Below are positions 35,464-47,184 of a stretch of 64,000 bases of DNA, piece by piece; the stretch's first letter is position 1, and each line of letters begins with the position of its first letter. Source of the stretch: Pisolithus tinctorius (Eukaryota > Basidiomycota > Agaricomycetes > Boletales > Pisolithaceae); assembly GCA_024663395.1 (NCBI GenBank), contig JANFAH010000001.1:1612001-1676000 (forward strand). The letters are read 5' to 3'. The notes under the pieces are model-generated. The model worked only from the letters and a program-made list of their open reading frames with translations. It was not told where the DNA came from and searched no databases. The position numbers were made by a program, and so were the translations under genes.

Positions 35464-38400
35464 TTGCCTGAAGAAGTTATGGAAGTGATAGCAGAGGCAG
35501 CTGCTGCCAAGCAGCAAGCCATGCAGGAGCATAAACGTCAAGCCAAAGAAAGGCATCCAGAGCGATGGCATAGCAAACAGCATGCAAAGAGAGAATCGTG
35601 CGGTGCGGATGGAAGTGACGGCGAAGGGGATGACGATGATGGTGATGCCTCTGCCAAGTACATGCAATTGCCTACGGACGAGCAGCAGCAGGCCTGCATC
35701 GCAGCATTCATAGATGCCACCAATAATGACGCTGTTGCATCGGCAGTTTGTGTGGTATGCACATGGGAGTTACTCCAGAAAGAAGGTAAGCCATATGCTG
35801 AGACATGCACAAATGCTGCTTACAGGCAGCCAGGCGATGTTCACCTCATTAAAGACATACCCAACGTTCAATGCCATCTGAGTCCACTGAAAGCTCATGC
35901 GGCACAGAAACTCTGGCAGGGACTTGTCGTTGAAAGCACACATTTACAACCTGATGGCAGGGGCTGGGTGTGTGAGGATTGTCATCGAGCGATGCATGCA
36001 GACCACATGCCAAAATTTGCGCTCAATAACAACATGTGGATAGGCGATGTACCCCTCGCATTGCAGAAACTCAACTTTGTGGAGACATTGTTAGTAGCAT
36101 GGCACTACCCTCGGTGTTACGTCTTCAAGTTATATCCAAGGGATGGAGGTCGGTCACAAAATCTGCAGCATCTTCAACGGGCCATGGCAGGGAATGTGAC
36201 ATTATATGAGATCAACACCCTGGCTGTAGTGGACATGCTCGAAGGCACGTTGATGCCACAGACAGTGCAGACCTTGAGCAGTGTTCTGGCGATCACATTT
36301 ATCGGAACGAAACATCTCCCGACAGATTGGCTATCATGTACCTTTCAAGTGTGGTGGGATATCGTGTACGAAGCCCTGAAATGGTTGCAAGAAAACAATG
36401 TGAACTACGAGGACATTAAGATATGTCATGAACGTATGGACGCACTTCTGAAAGATGGCATACCTGGGGAAATAGAGGTGATGATTCACTATCAGGAGAG
36501 TGATGATGCAGCTGTTTGGGAAAGAGAGGGTTACACCATGAACGAGCAGGTGGAGGACGAAGGTGAACCGCTGGATGTCATTAATGTCATCAGAATCGAA
36601 ACTGAGTTGAGACTTTGCACAGAAATGGACGTACCTGAAGATGTAGCAACAACACCAGACGAGAGCAAACATCCAAGACAAGACGGTACGTCTTCTATCC
36701 TGTGATTAGAATAACTTCAACGAACGAATGCTTCACAGACAATGGGGATGTGTTGCCATTGCATGTGCTTGGAGTGGTGGATGTCGATCAGACCAAGGTC
36801 TCCACCACAGAGTTGATGGCCCAAGCATTAGCCAATCTCAATGATGAGACGCAAGAGGGAGGGTATGTCGTGCACCATGGCATCACACCAATCAGAGATT
36901 TTACAACCCCTCTGAACACCGCCACTACACAGAACCCTCTCAGAGCTGCATTCCCCATGCTCTTCCCATATGGGATGGGCACTATCGAGGCAGACCACCC
37001 CATGAAAGTCAGTCTATGGGAACATTGTAAATGGGCCCTGCAGTATCACAATCGACGATTCGCCATGCACCACACATTTCCATTTGTGGTCTTTGCACTT
37101 ATCCAAAAGTGAGAGACGATGCGCTCTGCACATCTTCAGATGAGGAGGAAGGACTTTGAATGCGACTCTCTTGCTTTATCATCGATCACTGTGGCAGACC
37201 TCCAGAACGCTGCAGCCGAAGAGGTGTGGCAGCAACCGATCAGTAACGCATGGGTGTGGGCGCTATGCCATCACGTGACGGCAGCCAATGGACATGTGCT
37301 TGGTTCAGATAATGCATGTGCAGGTTATCACAGTATGATATGGGGGATGTGTCTATTACTGGGGGGGCTGTCACTTTGGTTGACTATTAATCCTGTCGAC
37401 CTCCATGATCCAATTGCGCAGGTCTTTGCAGGCAAGAAAATTGATCTCAATCACTTCAACTCACAGTTAGGGCCTGATAGTAATAGACATGCTGAGAACA
37501 TTGCGATGAACCCATATGCTGCTGCATGGTACTTTGATCTCACCATTCACACCATCTTGGAGACACTATTCAGCATCCGTAATCATGGCAACCGGACGTT
37601 GTCGGATGTCGGCATCCTTGGGTGTGTTGCAGTGTACTTCAGAGTAGTCGAAGCACAAGGGCGAGGGACCCTGCACATGCATATGCTGCTCTGGCTTGCG
37701 AACACCCCTAACCTGAACGACATGCAGGCATTACTGCAACAAGAATTGTTTTGCGAGGTAATCCGAAACTACATTCAAGCCAATATCTGGGCTCACTTGG
37801 ATGACCTCACTGAAGAACATCTGATAACGATGCTGAGAGAGAATCAACTAGCATATTCACAACCCCATGACCCATGCATCTCAGGATGGGAAGAAAGAAC
37901 TCATGCTCTTGAACAACAACTGGTAAGGTCACAGCAACTCCATACATGCACAAGGGCGACATGCCTGCACATGCAGCGGGATGGTCTAGTATGCAAAAGA
38001 AGAGTGCCATGGCCACTGAGCGATGTTGACTTCGTGGACGAGCACGGGAATTGGGGGCCTCAGCGAATGCATGGGTACATCAATGCATACTGCCCAACGT
38101 TACTTACAACCTTGCAGTGCAACAACGATCTAAAAATCAACACCAATGGTGCAGATACCAAAGACATGGCATTTTATATCACAGCCTATGCCATGAAAAA
38201 ACAGAAAAAAAGTCACAACCTTTCAGTGTTGATGGCCACCGCCCTGCCATACCATATAGACAATCCGAAATACGATGACATGCACGAATGGAACCGCCTG
38301 TTGCTATATTGGTGTATCAACGTCATCAACTGGGAAGCAGAACTATCAGGTCCACAAGTAATGTCTTACCTGATGGGATATGGTGATACATTCACATCCC

Positions 38401-38489
38401 ACAATTACACACCATTGTACACAGGCCCGTTATTTAGTATGGTGAAACAGATGTTTCCCGAATTGTGTGGCCACACAACAGAGAGGTGA
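35464..38489 (+). pseudogene. Helitron Rep region (N-terminal domain and HUH nuclease)
   Basis: Segment 35464-36685 encodes an acidic, then Cys-containing N-terminal domain common in fungal Helitrons (ETCTNAAYRQPGDVHLIKDI; WVCEDCHRAMHADHMPKFAL). A 53-nt intron (about 36686-36738) leads to AFPMLFPYGMG and the Helitron-like N domain. A TGA at 37110-37112 interrupts the QK-R-E motif (expected CGA). The frame then runs to 38489 with the HUH-type motif TLHMHMLLW (about 37669-37695) and MSYLMGYGD. The first 35 codons are E/K/R-rich. The function would be strand nicking in rolling-circle transposition; this copy is broken. Confidence 0.8.
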
Positions 38490-38550
38490 GGATTTTGTTC
38501 GCAGGGTCGGCATGAGCAGCAGCGTTGACCCACTACGTTAACGGTCAGGT

Positions 38551-40153
38551 ATGCCTACCATTCCACGAGTCAAGAGATCGAACGCACTGACGGTGATGAC
38601 AATAATGACATCATTACATTATTTTGCAGTCGAAGAGGGGAGTTGTACACCTGCACACAAATGCAGGACTATCTACAGCGCGGCCTGGAATTGGAGGATC
38701 TGTCGCTTTTGTCATTTGTCTGTGATACGTGGGAGGAACAATACACACCTGATGCCAAGGTGACAGCTCAAACATCAGCCACGAGGGGATGACCGCCACA
38801 CATGCGCTCTACATACCAAGACGAGCACCCAAAAGCCAAAATGCATCGACAAGTTTGCCAGGCCAAAGGACATAATACGCTGCCACAAATTCTTGGGCCA
38901 TGGCTGCCACGTCAGGATGACAGCAGGACATATGATTTTTACTGTGCTTGTACCTTGGCCTGGTTGAAGCCATGGCGATCAGCATGGGATTTGAAGAGCA
39001 ATGGCGAGGAATGGTCAGCTGCCTTTGATCACATGGAGGCATCAACTACTCCATGGGTGAGGCATGTCTTGGCTGGTTTGCAATACTACTACGATTCGAA
39101 AACCGCATGTGAGAAGGCAACAGTTGAGGGCGAGATGCCACAACACATGCCCCCCATATGAGATCATCAAATGGCAGAGCCTCTCAAGGATGCATCTGAG
39201 CATGTGATGGGGTCCGATGACTGGACAGCGACTCTGTCGGAGGTGGATCTGATGACGTTCAAATGTGACCAACTATCTCCTCGAGAACAGGTGCACGCTA
39301 AAGAAGCTATTGCCATAGCACAGCAGTGTGGAATCTTCAGTGCTAAAGGCGCAACACAGTCAGCAGAGTCATATTGTTACTGCCTTGCGATAGGAGATGA
39401 GCACCTTCAACTTGAACAGTGGAAGATGGCCATGCAAGCCATGGTTGAGAGTGCGGAGAACTGCCAAAGGGTCAATTCGCAGATGACAGATGACGAAATG
39501 GACCATGGCGGTGTGATGGATAATGATGCCCTCACAATCGACAATGCAGGTGGTGTGTACATGCTTGCACAATTGGCAACTGACGATCACACTCTTGAAC
39601 CTAGTAATGTGGATGACTTATTGGAGGATCAGTGGCGCACCTATGATATCATTGAATGGCACTTACAGCAGTTTGTGTCTGGGAGGTGTCCTGATCAACT
39701 GCGCATGATCATACTGGGCGAAGGAGGTGTTGGAAAGTCGAAGACGATTCAGATGATCACAGATAATTTCCTTTGCCTTGGTATTGGAGGTATGCTCGTC
39801 AAGGCTGCGTACACAGGCATTGCAGCATCAGTCATCGATGGCAAGACTTTACATAACATAGGTACCAACACTCACCAGAGATGGTGATCTCGTATACATC
39901 ATCACCGATGACTAACATCAGTGTCTCAGGCATGATACCTCTGAATGGAGGAAGACAATCAGTGCAGATGGTGAAAATGCTGGAGGAATACTGGCATGAC
40001 AAACACTATCTTATTATCGACAAGATGTCCATGGTCTCTCGACCATTCTTGGCCAAATTCTCCAACATCATTTCCCGGGCATGCACTGGAGCCGATGACA
40101 ACTCATCGGTCCTTCCGTTTGGTGGCCTCAACGTAATCCTTGTCAGTGATTTT
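38551..40153 (+). pseudogene. Helitron helicase, N-terminal part
   Basis: Continues Rep-Hel: LGPWLPRQDD, LAWLKPWRSAWDLK (38802-39161), then helicase with Walker A GEGGVGKSKT at about 39718-39747 and DGKTLHNIGT. A 46-nt intron is likely at about 39886-39931 (GTGATC...CTCAG). Walker B reads LIIDKMSM, with K replacing the usual E; GGLNVILVSDF follows. The chromovirus interrupts right after SDF (40153). Frame changes around 38490-38800 and 39161-39171 were not all resolved. Confidence 0.75.
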
Positions 40154-40965
40154 TGTCATGGCCATGACACCAGCATAAGCCCCTAACACCTACTCTGCCC
40201 TCCTCCAACATGTTCCTGCACTTCTCTGCCCTCTTCCGACATGTTCCTGCGCTTCTCCGCCCTCCTCCGACGTGTTCCCGCGCTCCTCTGACCCTCCCAA
40301 CACATCTCCACACCTCTCTGAGGTCCCCTGTCCATGTTCTGACCAACTCCACTGAACTCCGCCCTAAGGTTGGTCATGTGGGCTGTTGGACTTGTGGCCC
40401 TGTGTTCTAGATAGGGTTCCACCCTCATGTTGGTTTTCTCCATTCTTCCGCTCCTTCGGTGTTTACCCTCTCTTCCTCGTTGTAGTAGTTTCTTTGTCTC
40501 AGTTAAGGTCCCCGTCATCCCTACCCTCTATCCCTTGTGTCGGAAGGACTCTAACCCACTATACACTTATTGGTTTACATTCCGTACTGCACCACCCTTG
40601 ACCTACATTGTATATAAGGCCACATAGTACTCCGATGTAATCAGTACGAATATCGAATAAAGTCCCCACCTTCGACTCCCTCTCAGTCTGCTCCACCTCT
40701 GAAATATGAGGGCTGAGCTCGTGCAAGGGGGCAGCACACTAGCTGAACCCAACACCCTCTCATCCGACCTCTGACCTCTGACCTCCGGCTCCGACTCCGA
40801 CCTCAGCCTCCGAAACTTCCCTTCATACCCCTCTGCTCACTGTTCATCGAATATCTCACCACCCAGTGGTCAGATTCGCTTCGGACTTTGACTGCTGTAC
40901 TCCGCAGCCCAACCCGCTCCAACTCCGCCCTAAGAAGGAGCCAGGGGTGTTGTCCGACTTTGACA
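40154..40965 (+). repeat. 5' LTR of chromovirus
   Basis: 812 bp, same length as the 3' LTR; the differences I noticed are mainly transitions. GTATATAAGGC-like TATA sequence at about 40610 and AATAAA at about 40657. Confidence 0.92.
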
Positions 40966-41298
40966 GTATATTCATACTATCACTTGTACGAGCTCTCTCA
41001 CTTCCCCTACCACATCTGTTATGCCTCCCATGACATGTCTCTGACAATGGGATGCTACCGAGGCCCTTGCTACAGCCTTGGCAAACCCCCGATGTCTCCC
41101 TTCGGTTGTTGAGCCCTTCTGGAGCTTCTCCTCCAGGGGGCGCTCCAACTCTGACCCTGCTCCAGACAGCGCCTCACGCGCTGCACCCTCCATCCATCAG
41201 CAGTCCGCCCTCCACTCTCCGCCACCTCCTATCGTCATTCACTCTGCCAAGGACTGCCCAAAGTCGACTTCCCACGCTGCCAAGGCCCGTGCCGCTAA
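40966..41298 (+). other. chromovirus leader and gag remnant
   Basis: Between the 5' LTR and the pol frame. A 90-codon frame at 41078-41350 (ending AAKARAAKAATLTALPAERS) may be the last part of gag. A full capsid and zinc-knuckle region is absent, so most of gag appears deleted. Confidence 0.5.
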
Positions 41299-44200
41299 GG
41301 CCGCCACTCTGACCGCTCTGCCTGCGGAGAGGTCAGAGCCAAAAAATTAACCCACTCCTCCAGGGAGCCTGTACGTCCTGGAGGAAGCGTTGATCCCATC
41401 TGTGCAGAAGTCCACCTCAATGCGTCCGCTCTTTCCGACCCTAATTCTCTTCTTCTGATTATTTCTCTTCCTGATTTCTCCGTAGATACTTTCCCCACTC
41501 TGGTCGACTCAGGCTCTTCGCACTGTTTCGTCAACCCCTCTTTAGTTAAAAAGTATAAAATCCCAACAAAAAATGTCTCTCCGCCTATTCCTCTCCGACT
41601 GTTTGATGGTACTAGTAATACCGCCATTTCCCAAGTAGTAGATTTCTCCATCCGCTTTGCCTCTGGCGATGTCACATCTGTTTCCTGTTATGTAACTCCG
41701 TTGGATTCCGCCTGTTCATTGGTCTTGGGACACAACTGGCTCACCTGCTACAATCTGTCGATTGACTGGGTATTGAGCAGTATCTCGTTCCGACCATCGA
41801 TACAAAGAATGCTGATGCCCTTGGCACCTTCATCACCTTCTGTTGCGACTTCTGCTTCAGTACCGACACCCTCCGCTCCATCCGCTCCTCCGACATCAGC
41901 TCCATCGCCTACTCCGACAGCTGGCTTGCCATGCACTGCTCCACATATCTCTCTTGTCAGAGCTGCAGCCTTTGTCTGTGCATGTGCCCTTCCTGGCTCC
42001 ACACAGTTCCGCTTGCACCTCCACCCCGAAGATATGAAACTCCGAGCCTCTTCGATGCCCTCTGCACCTCCTGATCTCTCTGCGGTGCCCTCTGACTACC
42101 ATGAGTTCGCTGGTGTCTTTAGTAAAGCAAAGGCTACTGAACTCCCTCCGCACTGCAGCTTCGATTTAAATATAGATCTCAAAGAAGGGGCTTCTCCACC
42201 TCTAGGCACTGTCTACTCCCTCTCTCTGCCCGAGCTTGAGGCGCTCTGCACCTTCATAGATGAGCACCTCAGCTACAGTTTCATTAAACAGTCAACCTCC
42301 GCCCATGGTGCTCCTGTCCTCTTCATTAAGAAGAAGGATGGCTCACTCTGCCTCTGTGTGGATTACCGAGGACTCAATAAAATCACCAAGAAAGACCGCT
42401 ACCCACTCCCTCTCATCTCTGACTTGCTTGATTCTCTGAGCTGCGCTAAAATTTATAGTAAAATCGACCTCCACCATGCCTACCACTTAGTCCGAATTGG
42501 TGCTGGTGACGAATGGAAAACTGCCTTTCGCACTCGCTATGGTTCCTATGAATGGTTGGTTATGCCCTTCGGTCTTACTAATGCGCCAGCGGCTTTCCAG
42601 CGGTTTGTTAATAGCATCTTCACCAACATGCTCGATGTCTGCATTGTTGTTTACCTTGATGACATCCTCATCTACTCCCACAACGAGGAGTTGCACTGCC
42701 AACATGTAAAAGAGGTCCTCCACCGCCTCCACCAGCATAGCCTCTTTGCTAAGCTGGAAAAGTGCGAGTTCCACAAAGACTCTGTCGAGTACCTCGGCTA
42801 TGTCCTCTCCCCATCCAGTCTGACCATGTCCGCTGATAAGGTCCAGTCCATTTGTGATTGGCCTGAACCACACAAGGTTAAAGACATCCAGTCCTTTCTT
42901 GGGTTTGCGAACTTCTATTGTCAGTTCATCGGTAACTACTCCGACATAGTTGTTCTGCTCACCCGCCTCACTCGGAAGGGCGCTCCTTGGAGCTTCTCCG
43001 AAGAGTGCTGCTCCGCTTTCCTCCGCCTTAAGACCGCTTTCACCTCCGCTCTGATCCTTACTCATTGGGTGCCTGATGCCCCAGTCACAGTTGAGACTGA
43101 CGCATCGGACTATGCCATTGCGGGTATCCTCTCGATTACCTGCTCCAATGGTGAACTCTGCCCGGTTGCCTTTTACTCCCACACACTCACTGCCCCGGAG
43201 CTCAACTATGACACTCATGATAAGGAGCTGTTGGCAATTTTTGAGGCCTTCTGCCACTGGCAGTGTTACTTGGAAGGCTCCGCCACCCCTGCTGACGTGG
43301 TGACTGACCATAAAAACTTGGAGTATTTCTCCACCTCTAAGGTCCTAACCTGCCATCAGGCTCGTTGGTCGGAGTACCTCTCCCAGTTCAACCTAGCCAT
43401 CCATTTCTGCCCTGGCCGCCTTGGAGCCAAGCCCAATGCACTTACCCACCACTGGGATGTTTACCCAAAAAAGGGGGATAAGGACTACACGCAGGTAAAC
43501 CCTCATAACCTCCACCCTGTGTTTACCCAGGAACAGTTCACTTTGTCCCTCCGTACTACCCACCTCTTGGCCCCTGTGCTCCGAGCCGCCATGATCTTCG
43601 ATGTTGAGCAGCTCCATGCCGACATCATCTCCGCACTACCCTCCGACCCCATCTCCACTTCCCACCTGCCAACTCCGACAGACCTCCGCTGGTCATTAGA
43701 CCACAAGGGTCTCCTCCGCCTCAATGGCCGCATCTTTGTCCCCGACATTGATGGTCTCCGCCTCCGAGTGCTTCGGTTTAAACATGACCATCCGCTTGCG
43801 GGTCACTTTGGGCAGAGTCGCACTGTAGAGCTTGTTCACCATGAGTACATATGGCCTAACCTCTGCACTGATGTAAAGAACTATGTCAGGTCCTGCACCA
43901 CTTGTGGTCGCAGCAAGGTCCCTTGTCACTGCCCCTTCAGCCTACTGAAGCAGCTTCCTGTCCCTGAGAAGCCATGGAACTCCATCTCGATGGATTTCAT
44001 TGAGCATCTCCCCAACTCTGCAGGCTACTCTGCCATCTTGGTTGTTGTAGACTGCCTTTCTAAACAAACCGTGTTCATTCCGACCCATGACTCCATCACC
44101 TCTGCTGACCTAGCAAAACTCTTCCTTACCCATGTCTTTTCCAAGCATGGAGTACCCGCTCATGTCACCTCCGACAGGGGTCCAGAGTTTGTGTCGCACT

Positions 44201-45075
44201 TCTTCTGCTCCCTTGGAAAGGCCTTGGATAGGTGCCTTCATTTTACATCAGGCTACCACCCGGAGGGCGATGGCCAGACAGAGCGCATGAATCAGACCCT
44301 CGAGCAGTACCTCCACACCTACTGTAACTATCAGCAAGACGATTGGTCAGAGTTACTCCCACTAGCGGAGTTTGCTTGTAATAATGCGCTGAGTGCTACT
44401 ACTGGAGTCTCTCCCTTTTTCGCTAATAAGGGGTACCACCCGAACTTGTCAGTTTACTCTGACCGCGACCTCACCTCTCCGAAGGCCCATAACTATGTTG
44501 TGGAGCTTTCTGCCCTGCATGACTTCCTCCGCACTGAGATGGCTGCCACTCAACTCCACTATCAAGGTCCGGCTGATGCTAGACGCATTCCGCCACCAGA
44601 GTTCAAAGTCGGTGACCAGGCTTATGTCAAGGCCAAGTACTTCCGCTCCACCCGCCCTTCGGCTAAACTTGCGGAGAAGAACTTGGGCCCCTATGCTATC
44701 ATAGCTAGGCCTGGTACGCACTCCATCACCCTCCACTTACCTGATGCGATGCGGGCCATCCACCCTGTCTTTCACATGTCGCAGTTAGAGCCTGCTACTC
44801 CGAACCCCTTCCCTGATCGGCACCAACCTCCACCTCCACCTGTTGAGGTGGATGGTGACCTTGAGTACAAGATTTCGGAGATCCTCGACTCAAAGGTGGA
44901 TCGCTGCCACCGTCATTGTCAGTTGTTGTATCTAGTCCGCTGGGCAGGCTATGAGAATACTGAAGACGAGACCTCTTGGGTGTTGGCAACAGAGTTAGAA
45001 CATGCCTCTGAGTTGTTGGCTGCTTACCATGCTCGCTATCCTCACAAACCTGGACCTTACTTACCTCCGTTGTAG
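41299..45075 (+). CDS. chromovirus pol (PR-RT-RH-IN-chromodomain), open
   Basis: Single frame open from 41299 to the stop at 45075 (about 1258 codons; pol probably made by fusion to or shift from gag). Protease LVDSGSSHCF at about 41500; reverse transcriptase IKKKDGSLCLCVDYRGLN and YLDDILIY (about 42652); RNase H ETDASDYAIAG and TDHKNLEYF; integrase zinc site CTTCGRSK; DDE core at SMDFIEHL, TSDRGPEF and GQTERMNQTLEQ; C-terminal chromodomain (YKISEILDSK, LYLVRWAGYEN). All catalytic motifs are present. Without gag it would need a partner in trans. Confidence 0.93.
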   Translation, partial: GRHSDRSACGEVRAKKLTHSSREPVRPGGSVDPICAEVHLNASALSDPNSLLLIISLPDFSVDTFPTLVDSGSSHCFVNPSLVKKYKIPTKNVSPPIPLRLFDGTSNTAISQVVDFSIRFASGDVTSVSCYVTPLDSACSLVLGHNWLTCYNLSIDWVLSSISFRPSIQRMLMPLAPSSPSVATSASVPTPSAPSAPPTSAPSPTPTAGLPCTAPHISLVRAAAFVCACALPGSTQFRLHLHPEDMKLRASSMPSAPPDLSAVPSDYHEFAGVFSKAKATELPPHCSFDLNIDLKEGASPPLGTVYSLSLPELEALCTFIDEHLSYSFIKQSTSAHGAPVLFIKKKDGSLCLCVDYRGLNKITKKDRYPLPLISDLLDSLSCAKIYSKIDLHHAYHLVRIGAGDEWKTAFRTRYGSYEWLVMPFGLTNAPAAFQRFVNSIFTNMLDVCIVVYLDDILIYSHNEELHCQHVKEVLHRLHQHSLFAKLEKCEFHKDSVEYLGYVLSPSSLTMSADKVQSICDWPEPHKVKDIQSFLGFANFYCQFIGNYSDIVVLLTRLTRKGAPWSFSEECCSAFLRLKTAFTSALILTHWVPDAPVTVETDASDYAIAGILSITCSNGELCPVAFYSHTLTAPELNYDTHDKELLAIFEAFCHWQCYLEGSATPADVVTDHKNLEYFSTSKVLTCHQARWSEYLSQFNLAIHFCPGRLGAKPNALTHHWDVYPKKGDKDYTQVNPHNLHPVFTQEQFTLSLRTTHLLAPVLRAAMIFDVEQLHADIISALPSDPISTSHLPTPTDLRWSLDHKGLLRLNGRIFVPDIDGLRLRVLRFKHDHPLAGHFGQSRTVELVHHEYIWPNLCTDVKNYVRSCTTCGRSKVPCHCPFSLLKQLPVPEKPWNSISMDFIEHLPNSAGYSAILVVVDCLSKQTVFIPTHDSITSADLAKLFLTHVFSKHGVPAHVTSDRGPEFVSHFFCSLGKALDRCLHFTSGYHPEGDGQTERMNQTLEQYLHTYCNYQQDDWSELLPLAEFACNNALSATTGVSPFFANKGYHPNLSVYSDRDLTSPKAHNYVVELSALHDFLRTEMAATQLHYQGPADARRIPPPEFKVGDQAYVKAKYFRSTRPSAKLAEKNLGPYAIIARPGTHSITLHLPDAMRAIHPVFHMSQLEPATPNPFPDRHQPPPPPVEVDGDLEYKISEILDSKVDRCHRHCQLLYLVRWAGYENTEDETSWVLATELEHASELLAAYHARYPHKPGPYLPPL

Positions 45076-45119
45076 CTTTGCTATGGCCTTCAGGGGTTCA
45101 GGCCCTAAGGGGGGGATAC

Positions 45120-45931
45120 TGTCATGGCCATGACACCAGCGTAAGCCCCTAACACCTACTCCACCCTCCTCCAACATGTTCCCGCACTTCTCTGCCCTCT
45201 TCCGACATGTTCCCACGCTTCTCCGCCCTCCTCCGACGTGTTCCCGCGCTCCTCCGACCCTCCCGACACATCTCCACACCTCTCTGAGGTCCCCTGTCCA
45301 TGTTCTGACCAACTCCACTGAACTCCGCCCTAAGGTTGGTCATGTGGGCTGTCGGACTTGTGGCCCTGCATTCTAGATAGGGTTCCGCCCTCATGTCAGT
45401 TTTCTCCATTCTTCCGCTCCTTCGGTGTTTACCCTCTCTTCCTCATTGTAGTAGTTTCTTTGTCTCAGTTAAGGTCCCCGCCATCCCTACCCTCTATCCC
45501 TTGTGTCGGAAGGACTCTAACCCACTATACACTTATTGGTTTACATTCCGTACTGCACCACCCTTGACCTACATTGTATATAAGGCCACATAGTACTCCG
45601 ATGTAATCAGTACGAATATCGAATAAAGTCCCCACCTTCAACTCCCTCTCAGTCCACTCCACCTCTGAAATACGAGGGCTGAGCTCACGCAAGGGGGCAG
45701 CGCACTAGCTGAACCCAACGCCCTCTCATCCGACCTCTGACCTCTGACCTCCGGCTCCGACTCTGACCTCAGCCTCCAAAACTTCCCTTCATACCCCTCC
45801 ACTCACTGTTCATCAAATATCTCGCCACCCAGTGGTCAGATTCCCTTCGGACTTTGACCGCTGTACTCCGCAGCCCAACCCGCTCCAACTCCGCCCTAAG
45901 AAGGAGCAAGGGGTGTTGTCTGACTTTGACA
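45120..45931 (+). repeat. 3' LTR of chromovirus
   Basis: 812 bp, TGTCATGGCC...CTTTGACA, followed by ATTTT at 45932-45936. Confidence 0.92.
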
Positions 45932-47029
45932 ATTTTCATCAATTCCCTCCGGTGGCTACAAAAGCATCAGCACCTTTATTCTGGCCTTGCAATGTGGAAA
46001 GAGATACCAAGGATGAACTTCTGGGTTGCCACATTTACAAACAGTTCAATGTCATGGTACGGCTCAAGACACAGGTGAGAGTGACTGATCCCGGGTGGCT
46101 CGATCTGTTGCAGCACATTTGGAATGGCAGCTGCAGTGAACATCACATCAACATGCTTCGGGGACTGGTGTTGGACAACGCTACATGTCCACCTACCGAC
46201 TTCTGTTCATCACCTTGGAAAGATGCAGTGTTGGTGACTCCGCATCATGCCGTGCATATGCAGTGGAATTCAATGACTGCTTACGAATGGGCGAATATGG
46301 AGAATATATCGCTTATCAGCTGTCCAGCTCAAGACTCTGTCGGTGGTTGTGCACTCACCTTGCCCGAGAAATTTGTGGTGGCTGCTAATCCAAAAAGTGG
46401 TCATGGATGCAATCGCCAGGAATGGGGAGGGCTGTCAGATGAGGTGGTGCTCGCAATTGGCATGCATGTGATGGTAACATTCAACGTCACCACTGATCTT
46501 GACATTGCCAATGGTGCACGAGGCCACATTGTCGATATTGTGCTGGACTCGAGGGAAAGTCTGAAGAGATCAGCAAATAATGTCATTCAGCTGGAATACC
46601 CACCAGTTTACGTGCTCGTGGAGATGAACCACACAAAAGTGAATGCTCTGCCTGGTCTCCCCACTGGTGTGCTGCCAGTGACACCTATCTGTAGAACATT
46701 CTCGGTTTCATCTGCAGGTGGCAAGCAGACCACAATAAGCCATGTGCAATTGCCTATAACAGCTGCATATGCATTCACGACTGGAGCACTGCATCGTAGA
46801 CATCGGCATGCCACCTAGTGGTCAATTGACTCCATTCAACACATACATCACTTTGTCAAGGAGCCAGGGGCATGACATGATTCGGCTTTTAAGAGACTTT
46901 GATGTGCGGCTCTTCACACAACATCCCAGTGAATATCTACAGAATGAAGACAAGTGTTTGGATAAAATGGATGAAAGCACGAAGCTGTGGTGGCAAATGA
47001 TGAAAGGGTCAGGAGGTGTATACAAATGA
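45932..47029 (+). pseudogene. Helitron helicase, C-terminal part
   Basis: Resumes at HQFPPVATKASAPLFWP and runs through AIGMHVMVTFNVTTDLDIANG and VQLPITAAYAF. At about 46770-46785 the expected DYRSQGQT-like segment is missing and the frame shifts; the last exon then reads FNTYITLSRSQGHD and LLRDFDVRLF and ends at 47029. The deletion removes a conserved superfamily-1 helicase motif. With the Walker B change and the upstream stops, this Helitron copy cannot be autonomous. Confidence 0.8.
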
Positions 47030-47184
47030 TTACATGCACTGACATGACGTTGTGCACTGTACACTACACTACTATGATACATAATGTCCATCATCGGCCA
47101 TCAGCATACCTTGCAGTCATCGAGGCGAGGTTATGTGGCTGGTGGGATTTGCCACGCGGGGTTGTTGTTGGGGCATATGCGCGG

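Larger units (their letters stand above)
40154..45931 (+). mobile_element. Ty3/gypsy chromovirus, gag-deleted
   Basis: Two 812-bp LTRs (40154-40965 and 45120-45931, TGTCATGG...TTTGACA) with the 5-bp duplication ATTTT (40149-40153 and 45932-45936). Purine tract AGGGGGGGATAC lies before the 3' LTR. Pol is open, but only about 330 bp lie between the 5' LTR and the pol frame, too little for a normal gag. Removing the element restores the helicase motif DFHQFPPV. The similar LTRs and clean duplication suggest a fairly recent insertion. Confidence 0.93.

Noticed and set aside
42487..43311. Antisense ORF of 274 codons opposite chromovirus pol
   Set aside because: It lies wholly opposite conserved RT/RNase H coding sequence and has no recognisable motifs; a shadow frame.
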